NCBI GenBank assembly: GCA_002099365.1
Contig: MSED01000001.1
Span: 3,410,001-3,474,000, forward strand
Direction: 5' to 3'
DNA length: 64,000 nucleotides
Source of the DNA: Phialophora verrucosa
Taxonomy: Eukaryota > Ascomycota > Eurotiomycetes > Chaetothyriales > Herpotrichiellaceae
Shown: in pieces, positions 1 to 9,092 of the stretch
Layout: each line of letters begins with the position of its first letter
Numbering within the stretch: the first letter of the stretch is position 1
Position numbers and translations under genes: made by a program
Notes under the pieces: model-generated
Database searches by the model: none
What the model was told of the DNA's origin: nothing
Seen by the model: the letters and a program-made list of their open reading frames with translations, nothing else

Positions 1-175
1 AGCTCACTCTGAACACACCAGCTGCCATAGTTGCGAATCTGTACGCATCCTGGCTGCTAGCAGTTCACATCTCAGCCGCATTGTCTGCCTTGAGCAGTGA
101 CCTCTCTACTATACGGTTGCCCGCCACCCCCTCCTAAACCGATGCACGAGACGCCTTGTACACCACTCACGAGAC

Positions 176-2538
176 ATGTCTGGAATATATTCGGTCGAGG
201 ATCTGTTAAAGCTACGCGCGTCGCCGCTAATATGTAAACCTCCAAATCTGCCGGCAATTGAAGAATGGATGGGGTATGAAGCATCACACCAGCCACGGAC
301 CTAGCAGGACTGTGATAACTGACACTCTGCCAGACCACCAGAACCGAGTGGCAGGAGACCGATTCCGCGAACAGGCAAAGATGAATCACTCATCCAAACC
401 GAAACTTTTCAAAAGAGGCCCACACTGCTCGATTCCCAACGTCGAACAACTACCGGTACATCAACCAGATACATGGCCAGCGCTATAATTGCTAACAGAA
501 AAAACTTGCAGACCCCGATCGCATAGTACTTGGCCCACCCCGCCGCTCCTTCGCCTCATCTAGTGCACGCGCCGCGGGCAAGACACATGATGCGGCAGAC
601 GAGAAGGATCGCATTACCTTTGGCGACAGATCGAAGACCGGCGAGGAGCAAGAACGACAGCACGAGCGCAGACACACTCAAACAAATGGCCGTTACGCTA
701 GTCGCCAAGAGAGCGAAGACCCGGAGGCTGAAGGCCGACGTGACTACGACCGGAAGCCAAAATGGGCAGCAAGAGATAGGAGTGATCAGGACCCGGACAA
801 TGACCAAGCTCTGGAAGAGTCGTCGCGGCCCCGGCGAGATACGCAGTCAAGAGCTAAGCTGTCACAATCATGGTTCAGAAAGGACACTGGTGATGCCGAA
901 GAGGACAAGGCTCCAGACTGGCGCCGGGATCGAGGCAGAGACCGTGATTGGGACCGGGATCGCAATACCAGAGCCGAAGCGGAACCTGAATGGATGGACT
1001 CGGCAGAGCCTGAGGAACCGTTCCAAGTCCGCACTCAAGAAGACTTCCAACGCTGGAAGGAGCGCATGAAAGCTGGCGGAACAGCACCTCTTGAGAAGAT
1101 CGAGACCGCTGTCGCCAGTCCGCCCCCCGAAGAGAGACCCTCAGCCAAGCGAGTCGTCTCCGCCGAACCAGACGACTCGATGGACAAATTCTTAGCCAAA
1201 TTCGAGTCCAAGGTCACTGAAAAGAAGGCTGCAACTGTCAAGGCGCATGGCAAGAGCAAATTTGCCTCGCTTTTCAGTCCCGCCACCGAGCACAACAGGC
1301 AGGTCGAGTTTCCTCTCCAGCCGCAGGCCCCATCTACCGAAAGACCCTCGTCGGCCGACGCAACTGGCCCTGCCACCGATGCTGACCAGGCTGGATTCGC
1401 CCGCATTCTGGAAATGCTACAGACTCGAAGCAACAACCCAACTCCACAAAGTCAAGATGCACCGAAACCAAGAACGCCACTCTACGCAAGAGCCACTGAA
1501 CACAAAGCTGAAGTCGAAGCGAGGCCTCCCCAGGCCAGTCTGATCGCACTTCTGGCTGGCGAGAACGAAGTGGCGCAACAAAAGCGGCCAGAACAACACC
1601 AACCAGCTGCACCACAACATCGATCGGTTGATACCAAATCTCCTGTGGAACAACCTACACACACGCGGCAACAGTCGAGCATCAACAAAGACGAAGTTCT
1701 GTTGAGCCTCCTCCGCCAAGCGAGCTTGGCGCCGAAACCTCAACCACCACCTCCCATGGGAAGTGGTATGATGTTTGGATCAATGTCTGATACCGGCAAT
1801 CGACCTGTCAACTCCCGAGGAGTTGCGATTTCTCCCATTCAAGCAGAGCAAAATGCCTATAGAGCAGCTCCTCGAGGGTCAATGTTTGATGAATCGCCAG
1901 TGTCCCTGTATCCGAGCGACCAGGCGACAAGGGAACAGGGCACAAGACGGCCAACCAACAGTGCTCAGCCTTCGCAGGAAGATCTTCTCATTTCATTCCT
2001 TCGAGGCCAACATCCTCAGCAGAGACCCCCACAACCCCCGCAACAAGCGGCGCAGGGTTATCCTCCTGGCTTCCACCGACCTCCTGGATTAGACCAAATA
2101 CCGCGACCCAACCCGAATTGGGTTGCCCAGCAAACGCAGGCGCAGGCCCAGCAGCAACCACCTCGCCAGCCGTCGCTTCCTCCAGGGTTGGCTAACGTCC
2201 CTCGTAGCATGTCAGGTGCACCGTACGGACAACCGCAGCAGATTCCGATGCAACAAGTTCAACAGCAGCGGCCGCAGCAACCCCAACGCAAATATACCGC
2301 AGAATCAGCCATGCCTCCTCCAAATCTCCCTCCGGGGATGTATCCGCCGCCAGGGTTCATGAACGCCGGTCCACCGCCTGGCTTTCCTGGTGGAATGGCG
2401 AACCATCCGGCCGCCAGGTTTGGAGGAGATCCCGGACCACAGCAACGCGCACTCATGGAAATGTATGGTGAAGTTGGGGGTCGGGGATTGGGATTGAGAG
2501 GTGGTGCCGGTAATGGCGGCATGCCACCTTATCGGTGA
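176..2538 (+). CDS. eIF4E-binding translational regulator, Eap1/4E-T-like
   Basis: Three exons rebuilt here: 176-273, 334-455 and 512-2538, giving 748 aa. Introns are 60 bp (274-333, acceptor ctgccag) and 56 bp (456-511, CTAAC branch point, acceptor ttgcag), and the frame is continuous across both. The start is the ATG at 176, because residues 5-11 then read YSVEDLL, a match to the YxxxxL-phi motif by which 4E-BPs, Eap1 and 4E-T bind the cap-binding protein eIF4E. After this come a basic/acidic RD-rich stretch (about residues 100-235) and a long Q/P-rich disordered C-terminal half ending in PPG/PPPGF repeats. Seen: the motif and low complexity. Known: such proteins repress translation or promote mRNA decay by competing with eIF4G. 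Inferred: the same cytoplasmic, P-body-type role. The largest single open frame starts only at 994 and would miss the binding motif. Confidence 0.8.
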
Positions 2539-3340
2539 GAGGGGATTTCGATACCCTTGTGGCGGGGATGGGCGAAGGATATCGCACAGAACGATGGGAA
2601 TCCGTGCGGGGACGGGCACGATCCTAGCTCGAGGAAGTCTGCGGACTGGAAATTATTGCCCTCTGGAAGTACGACGTCACGGTACTGGCAGCCTTGTTGT
2701 TCTGCTGACAACTCGAGGAGGACGAGACAGAGAAGAAACGGGCCAAGAGAGTCGAAATCATGCAGGACACCTCGCGCGCAATACACACATCCACTGCTTC
2801 TGGACAAACAGGACACACAGAGCAAGGCAAGGTAGTCCGGGGCTGGGACCTATGGCGGATGGGGGAGGGGGGAGAGTGAGGGAATGAACACAAAAGGCGA
2901 TCAATAGAGTGCCGTCAACCACATCAGAGACAGCAAAGTTCAGATGTCAAATGTGATCGATACCTTGCAAAGCACCACGACTGTTGGCAGTCTGAAATGC
3001 AATCTACGGGCCACAGGAGTTCTAGGGATGTTCCCTGTAGGGTGAATTCCCTGGCCTATACGAATCCCGACCGCATCCAAAGTGAATTTCTACTCTTTAA
3101 TTAAGAACCAGAGTCAGCTCTCAACTTATTCTGGCGTGTGAATTGACATTTCGAATCGTGCTGTAACCGTGTGGCCCCGAGCGTGGTTTTGTGCGCGTGC
3201 GTGTGTCGGCTCTCGACGATCAGGTAAGACTTAATTAGTTTACATTGTATAGTAGCATGGCAGCAGACAGGGGAGACCCGCGTTGTTGGGTGTGGGAAGG
3301 CTTGTTAGAGTAGACGCGCGAGTGAGCATCGCAACTCTGG

Positions 3341-3382
3341 CTGAACCTGAACCTGAACCTGAACCTGAACCTGAACCTGAAG
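3341..3382. repeat. Hexanucleotide microsatellite (CTGAAC)n
   Basis: Six perfect CTGAAC units followed by one imperfect unit (CTGAAG). Read on the plus strand it gives an EP dipeptide run in a short frame, which is a by-product of the repeat and not evidence of coding. It is not a telomeric repeat. Confidence 0.9.
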
Positions 3383-3718
3383 CGTCCTCACTCAACCATC
3401 TTGTTGGTGATGTGGTTCGCCGTGTTCTTTCTAGCGGCATGGCATGCTCGTTCTGGAATGATAGAATTTAATTATCCTAACCCACACGAGTCCCGCCTCT
3501 TCAAGATGGGATGTCACTATCCTGATTGATATCATCATCCTTGTCCTGCCCATGCACGCCATGCTAGCTCAAGCGACGTGAAAACATTTCGAGACTCTCC
3601 TCTCGCAATCCCGTGCCGCGTTTGAATCAAGCCGTGCGCGCTCGCTCAACTCGCGACTTGTCCGTCCGCCTCGTCCACCACACCACTGCCCCTCGACCTA
3701 CATACGTACATAGCATCC

Positions 3719-3790
3719 AGTCCCCATCCCCGTCCCTGTCCCCGACCCGGTCCTGTCTCGTCCCGTTCGGTCCGATCCGGTCCGCTCCGG
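3719..3790. repeat. Pyrimidine-rich degenerate tandem tract
   Basis: A C/T-rich run made of degenerate 5-6 base steps of the type tcccc / tccgg, drifting from CCCCGT-like to CGGTCC-like units. It lies far upstream of any firm gene. Its function is unknown; it may be a simple-sequence expansion or a promoter-type pyrimidine tract. Confidence 0.6.
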
Positions 3791-4199
3791 TGTGCTAGAC
3801 CAGAGACAGATACCCAACGCCCGCGACCTCGATTCCGCCTTGTCTGTCCGGATCCATCAGCCATTGGAGTTCTTTCTGTGAGAAGATGGAGATCGTTAGT
3901 CAGCAGCAACGTCCTCGCGGGGAGGTCCACTCGTCAAGTGCGATGTCAGGTGGAATCATGGTCAATGCGGGCAATGCTTTGGGAGGAAAGGCTTGTGGCA
4001 AGTGGCTCAGAGAGCTTGTGCAAAAACTTTCAAGGCAAGAGGTGCAGGCATTTGGGCGAAGAGGGTGGTTGGTACGAGGATCGGGTTCAGAGCCTGGGCG
4101 TAATGCTTGTGGGGTGACGGAGTAGGACTAAATCAAGCCCGATGCTGGTAGAACGGTTCTAGTCGCCGTGCATGATAATTCAGAACGTGCTCATGGGAC

Positions 4200-4928
4200 T
4201 TAAAATACCTTTGTGGGTTTGCGTGGCGCTACAACGTAGTAGTGATTGTTGTAGATCTGAATGGTAGAGCAGGCCGTCAGCACATCCGCCCGTTCCACTC
4301 CGTTGAGATAAACATCCATAACGGCACGATAAACAGCAATGAGAGGTGTGGCCTGGGGTCGCATGGTATGGTATCCAGGTGGAGTCGAGTTCGACAACAT
4401 TTGTGATCGTACGAGCCAATGTAATTGGGGTGATGTCGGTAATAGTCCAGGGAGTTTCAGCCTTGTCGCATCCACCCTTTTCTTCGTCCTCGTCCTTGTC
4501 CCCGTCACAATCTCTGCCGAGTTTAGGTGGACACTCGGGAGGGCGTATCCAACATCCTGACAAGGTACAATACAGTAGTATACCATACCATAGTATACCG
4601 CTCAAGATGCATCGACCTAGTCTGAACATCTTTCAGATCCGTATAGAGTATGCTGTGGTGGTGCTGTACTCAAGGAAGGACGTTCCGGTCGGTTCGGTTC
4701 GGCTTTTCTACTATCTTATCCACCGGGAAACTGAAAAGAGATCAACGACGTACGTACCGCGTACTTCCCGTTCCCGGACCCAAACACCGCTCGTAACCAA
4801 AGCGACAATTTCTCGGGGCTGAGATAGCGATCTTCATAGTGGAACCGTACGCCATTCGCGGGCCAGTCGAGTTCATTGACGATGCTGGGCCAAGTGCTCG
4901 TGGATGCCAATGACGCGGAGGAAGACAT
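4200..4928 (-). CDS. Candidate small two-exon gene, unknown function, ambiguous donor
   Basis: Exon 1 (4928-4758) encodes 57 residues that look protein-like (N-terminal Ser-rich, then a segment containing NGVRFHYEDRYLSPEKL). It ends at a sequence with two GTACGT donors four bases apart. With the first donor and the acceptor at 4557-4559 (intron 4557-4757, 201 bp), exon 2 (4556-4200) continues in phase 0 and gives 175 aa ending PRKPTKVF. With the second donor the join enters another frame, which reads a plausible acidic segment (DCDGDKDEDEE) and a Thr/Ile-rich stretch. I recognise no family. Neither frame looks fully convincing along all of exon 2, so there may be a further intron, a frameshift, or no gene. 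The region just upstream is repeat-rich. Confidence 0.35.
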
Positions 4929-5170
4929 GGCGTTGATACCCCGTTAATCAAGCGATAGTTGAACAGTGGGATAGTTGAGATGACAATGTACTCGGATTAA
5001 CTAAAGAGTGGGGTAGGATCGAGTCGAGTCGGGGTATGTATCTGTGTATCTGTCGAGGTACTGTCTTGAAGCCAAGTCAACGTATTGAGTGTGCTCGGTT
5101 TGATCTGAGGTCGAGGTGACCTTTACTGGGAATGATTGAATGAATGATGTTCTCAACGAGGACGGCGAGG

Positions 5171-5261
5171 CGAAGTATGATTGTATCGTATCTGCGGCAA
5201 GTTGATCGTATCCGCGGCGAGTTATGATTGTATCCGCAGCGAGGTATGATTATATCCGCCA
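5171..5261. repeat. Imperfect tandem repeat, four units of 20-27 bp
   Basis: Four adjacent diverged units, 5171-5197, 5198-5217, 5218-5239 and 5240-5261, share a core of the form tatgattgtatccgcggcga. Lengths differ (27, 20, 22, 22), so it is a degenerate minisatellite. It lies about 240 bp beyond the start of the candidate gene at 4200-4928 and about 550 bp from the 3' end of the kinase gene. No coding role is seen. Confidence 0.75.
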
Positions 5262-5806
5262 CGAGGCAGGCTCAACGTCAAGACAAATCATAAGACTGCC
5301 GCCCTTTTTGAACACTTTCCGCCGTTACACGAATGCTCCTCGAATTCAGAATCCAATGATATTGTCCATACTTACATACCCCGTACATGAAAGGATATGC
5401 AGACGCCCATCCTTCCACACACGAGGGCAGCCTGATCAGGCAGACTCGGTGTGGAACTTTTGGTGATGCGCAAGGGTCTGCATGCTGCGGAATTGGGCTC
5501 TAAGCATGTAATTAACATCCAATCATCGAGCGAATATGCGCTTCTAGGTTGTTTGCTGCATTGGGCGTTGGGCAGTTTGAGGTCCCAAAGTCAAAAGGTT
5601 GGCTGAAACCATTCGGGAAGAGAAGTCGGGAAGCGAAGCCGGGAGAGCATTAAAATCGGTGGTGCGCTATTCAATATGTACCAATCCTCGCTATATCTTG
5701 GGTATCATTACATGCAAATTCATAACGTCGTAGACCAGAAACCGCCCTGGGTCCCAAGTCCTCGAACACGGAGATATAAGGTGAATGTTCACCACCTGTT
5801 AGATGG

Positions 5807-8548
5807 CTAATCAGCACTAGTCTCGTTTCCCTGGAACAGCACAGCTTCAGACCTTTCTGGGTCGTCTCCACCATAGTCGGAAACTGATATGCTTGGAGTT
5901 TTGAGGCCTGTCTCCTGCTGATCAGCATTTGCTAGGCTGACCGATTGACGCCATTCTTGTATGTCTGTTCGAATTGTTCCCGGTCTGCCAGGAGCATCCG
6001 GGGTGCTATGATGTCTTGCGTGTGCGACAGCCGGTCTTTGCCCAGCAACTTGAGAGACAGAGTCTATAGTTGCCCGTCTTTGGGCTCTTGAATCTGGAAA
6101 GAGTGTGTCTGAGTAACGCGCCGGGACTTGGCGCTCGTCGATACTCGGTGATCTAGAGCGGCCTCCGTCTGATGCAGTAGGGCTAGGTGGAGCCGCCAAA
6201 GGAGCTCGGTCGAGCGGGCCCCTCAAATAAAAGTCTTCATCCTTGAGGTCGTGATTCAACTGTAAGATGATTGCTTTGAAAGCGTTGGATAGCTGGGAGG
6301 CATCCATGCGTTGGCGAGGCTCGATCGTCAGCAGATTTGCCGTCAGGCTAACCAAGTCCTTGAAAACACCGCGGTGTTTGCAATACTCTCTCAACAAATG
6401 CAGCTGATTGACCACAACAGGCTTGAGCGCGATACCGGGCTTCAGATGGGCCTCACGCGGCTGTACCTGGTACCAGAACGCAGTATCCTCCTGATCACCG
6501 TGTGCGTTGGCAGGCGCTTTAAGTCGCTTGTCCTTGAAGCTCTGCACGTCGTTCCCTTCGATACCAACCATCCACGTGATCAATTCCAGGAGGATGCATC
6601 CCGTAGACCACAGGTCGTACGGGCGAGAGGTCTTGCCTTCCAGCAACGCATCCGGCGCGCCATAGACGTGATCCCCCGGGTGGGGATTTTTGGTAAATTG
6701 ACTTGGGCGCTCGGAGCCCGAGAGAATCTGACCGATCTTTGCCGATCCAAAATCACTAATCGACAACAGGAGCTGTCCAGTGTCTTTGTTGATGGTCACC
6801 AAGATGTTTTCTAGCTTCAAATCGTGATGATATCCGGCTTGATGTGAGCGTCGATGACCAGGTCTTGTCGATTGCCCCAAATCATCTGGCTGGAGGCTGG
6901 CAGGCCCCAAGTTGTGGATGTGGCTCAAGCCATCAGCAAGCCCAGCCATCTGAGGAATGATGGCGAGTAGATTGGACTTGGTCCACTCAGGCGACGGGTT
7001 CTGCGTCATGTATTGTCGTAGATTGCAATCCGCACATCGGAATAACATGTAGCAGCATTCTTTCTGTCTCCACGAGGCAAGATGAGTAGTAATGTTGTCG
7101 TGGGGAGCATCCGCCAGTTTGGCGAGGACTTCTGACTCGGCTTCAACGTTTGCTGCAACGTGCGCATCCACGTCACGGAACTTCTTGAAGGCAAAGTACT
7201 CATCGTCGCGGTCGGAGAACGAGTGATGATCTCTGTCGATACGGACCTTGTACACCACTCCAAAGCTACCCTTTCCCAGGTGGCAGTGTGGATCTTCCCG
7301 GTCGAAGAGAATGGGTACCACAACACCATCTTGTAATTTTTGGTGGTCCACGAGTCCCTTATCATTCCGAACAAACTGGTAGGCGGCGAAACTCCCGGAA
7401 TTGTCGACGTTAGCTCGAAATTCCGGATTGTAGGCGCTGTCCGGACAATCATCGATCGTAAGAGGAATATTGGCGTCTCCCTTGTCCTGTTTCAGCATGT
7501 GGTAGAGGACGACCAGTGGCAGACGAGAGTAGACACACCACGCCAACAGACATACGGCCCAGTTATATATGGTCTTGGCCAGCTCATCCGAGTCTACCTG
7601 GGCTCCGCCGTTGAGCCTCAGGGCTTCGGGGGAACGAAGGCTCTTGTCGTCGAGAACAAGCCTCTTGATCGTGTCTTCGGTCATAATCTGACGAAGATCC
7701 TTTCGTGGAATGTAGAATCTGCGCTCCCAATTGACCCGGATCTTGTCGTCAATTGCGTGGCGGATAGTATCAGCGTAGCGAATGCCAGGGACCTGTTCGA
7801 TATGGAGGCTGGAAAACTCCCAGTCTATGTCGACATGGAAGTCGACTTGGAAGTTCTGTCCCCGGAATGCTTGAATCTTTCGACTCAAGCTCTCGATCCA
7901 GTCATCCTTCCGCTCCAGAATGCCTCGGGCGGCCACGGATTGGGTTTCATCGCGGACCAGTCGGAACCGACCCACTTTCAGATAGTAAGATCCTGCATTC
8001 TGCCGGTAATGCTCTATGAGGGCCTTGGTAGCTATTGTTTGCAACTCATCGAAAGCCGGATCCTCTTCGAATTCCACTGTCAGTTGCTCGATACGAGCGA
8101 CCTCATGACGGGACTCTTCCACGAGCGCCTTTGAGCCTTTGTCCTTTGAGCTTTGGTCCTTTGCGCCGTGGTGATATGCAACAATGAGGGTGCAGCGCAC
8201 TTGGCTGGCATTGAGACGGACAGTGTTCTCGGTGGCAGCGGCTTGTTGTTGGTTAGGAAGGCGGACATATTGCTTTCGACTGATGCTGGAAGAATGTCGG
8301 TTTCTTGGAGGGACAGACCGTGTCGCCGATCGAATGCTTTCGGCAGCGAAGGAGGGTCTTGATGAGTTCACTGGATCCCTGGTTCTGTTGGGTGATAGAA
8401 GCTGTTTGTCGTCCAATCGACAGGTATCCTCATGGTTTACAACAGAGACGCTGGAAGGAATTTTGGAGCTTTGTCCATCGTTACTCCGCGAAGGATTCGA
8501 GGTATTTCGTTTTCCAAAAATGCGCGAGATTTTGAAGGAACGAGGCAT
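5807..8548 (-). CDS. Large protein kinase-domain protein with non-RD catalytic loop
   Basis: Single exon, 913 aa. The N-terminal 110 residues are Ser/Arg-rich and probably disordered. Residues about 110-410 form a region of unknown function seen in fungal kinases of this type. The kinase domain follows: glycine loop LGKGSFGVV (about 424-432), ATP-binding lysine in FAFKKF (about 455), catalytic loop HHDLKLEN (about 574-581), DFG (about 599-601) and APD in place of APE (about 631-633). Asp and Asn of the catalytic loop and Asp of DFG are present, so activity is plausible. The Arg of HRD is His, which makes it non-RD and probably not controlled by classical activation-loop phosphorylation. About 25 polar residues are inserted just before the catalytic loop. 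The C-terminal 150 residues are Ser/Pro-rich. Known: such fungal kinases are numerous and mostly unstudied. Substrate unknown. Confidence 0.85.
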   Translation of the reverse strand: MPRSFKISRIFGKRNTSNPSRSNDGQSSKIPSSVSVVNHEDTCRLDDKQLLSPNRTRDPVNSSRPSFAAESIRSATRSVPPRNRHSSSISRKQYVRLPNQQQAAATENTVRLNASQVRCTLIVAYHHGAKDQSSKDKGSKALVEESRHEVARIEQLTVEFEEDPAFDELQTIATKALIEHYRQNAGSYYLKVGRFRLVRDETQSVAARGILERKDDWIESLSRKIQAFRGQNFQVDFHVDIDWEFSSLHIEQVPGIRYADTIRHAIDDKIRVNWERRFYIPRKDLRQIMTEDTIKRLVLDDKSLRSPEALRLNGGAQVDSDELAKTIYNWAVCLLAWCVYSRLPLVVLYHMLKQDKGDANIPLTIDDCPDSAYNPEFRANVDNSGSFAAYQFVRNDKGLVDHQKLQDGVVVPILFDREDPHCHLGKGSFGVVYKVRIDRDHHSFSDRDDEYFAFKKFRDVDAHVAANVEAESEVLAKLADAPHDNITTHLASWRQKECCYMLFRCADCNLRQYMTQNPSPEWTKSNLLAIIPQMAGLADGLSHIHNLGPASLQPDDLGQSTRPGHRRSHQAGYHHDLKLENILVTINKDTGQLLLSISDFGSAKIGQILSGSERPSQFTKNPHPGDHVYGAPDALLEGKTSRPYDLWSTGCILLELITWMVGIEGNDVQSFKDKRLKAPANAHGDQEDTAFWYQVQPREAHLKPGIALKPVVVNQLHLLREYCKHRGVFKDLVSLTANLLTIEPRQRMDASQLSNAFKAIILQLNHDLKDEDFYLRGPLDRAPLAAPPSPTASDGGRSRSPSIDERQVPARYSDTLFPDSRAQRRATIDSVSQVAGQRPAVAHARHHSTPDAPGRPGTIRTDIQEWRQSVSLANADQQETGLKTPSISVSDYGGDDPERSEAVLFQGNETSAD

Positions 8549-9092
8549 GCTTGATGGTCTTGTGTTTAGAGTTTGATCGAAGAGAGCTAGGCATAGCAGA
8601 AGAGCTTTAGAACAAAATGGTGTTGGGGGGCCACAACGGTCTCATGCGGATGGGCCAGCGACAGATATTTGATGCTGCCCGGGCCATTTCTGTGATAAGT
8701 AGCAGACAACAGGCGCATTGGCAGAGCGAGGCGCAGTCAAGGCATTCTTCTCGTATTTCAGGTTCTTCAGGTTCGCTGAGCCGCAAAGAAGCATCAGGCT
8801 CTCGAGGTGTTGGTCGGCACGCCCCGCCTGCTAACCGGTGAGGCGTGACGAGCGAGTCGACCAGGCATCGGTGAGGAAGTTTCTTACTGGTTGGAGGAGA
8901 GGTGGCTGCATTAGTCACACAAGGTTCATACGGTGGCGGATTGGCTGGCGGAATCAGGACCTATCGCGATGAGTTCGGCTCGGAAGCCCCCATGATCCAG
9001 GAAATACGACTCAGAGGATTTGCCTGGGTATTTTGGACAGTCGGCAGACTCGCCCTGCAACGAGCCGTTCATGCTTGACTCTCGAAAAGGGC
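8549..9092. other. Intergenic region between kinase and CorA-like gene
   Basis: About 540 bp without a supported gene. It contains the 5' flank of the kinase gene and the 3' flank of the CorA-like gene. Short overlapping frames on both strands (8607-8918) lack motifs. Confidence 0.5.

Larger units (their letters stand above)
2539..4199. other. Gene-poor intergenic stretch
   Basis: No convincing gene in about 1.66 kb. It holds the 3' flank of the Eap1-like gene, a hexanucleotide repeat and a pyrimidine-rich quasi-repeat (separate entries). Two overlapping 79-codon plus-strand frames near 3878-4125 show no recognisable motif and I do not call them genes. Confidence 0.5.

Noticed and set aside
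3283..3471. Frame with an EP dipeptide repeat
   Set aside because: Produced by the CTGAAC microsatellite.
3878..4125. Two overlapping 79-codon plus-strand frames
   Set aside because: Mutually exclusive frames, no motif, no splice partners found.
7340..8134. 264-codon plus-strand frame
   Set aside because: Antisense of the kinase gene's N-terminal half; no domain.
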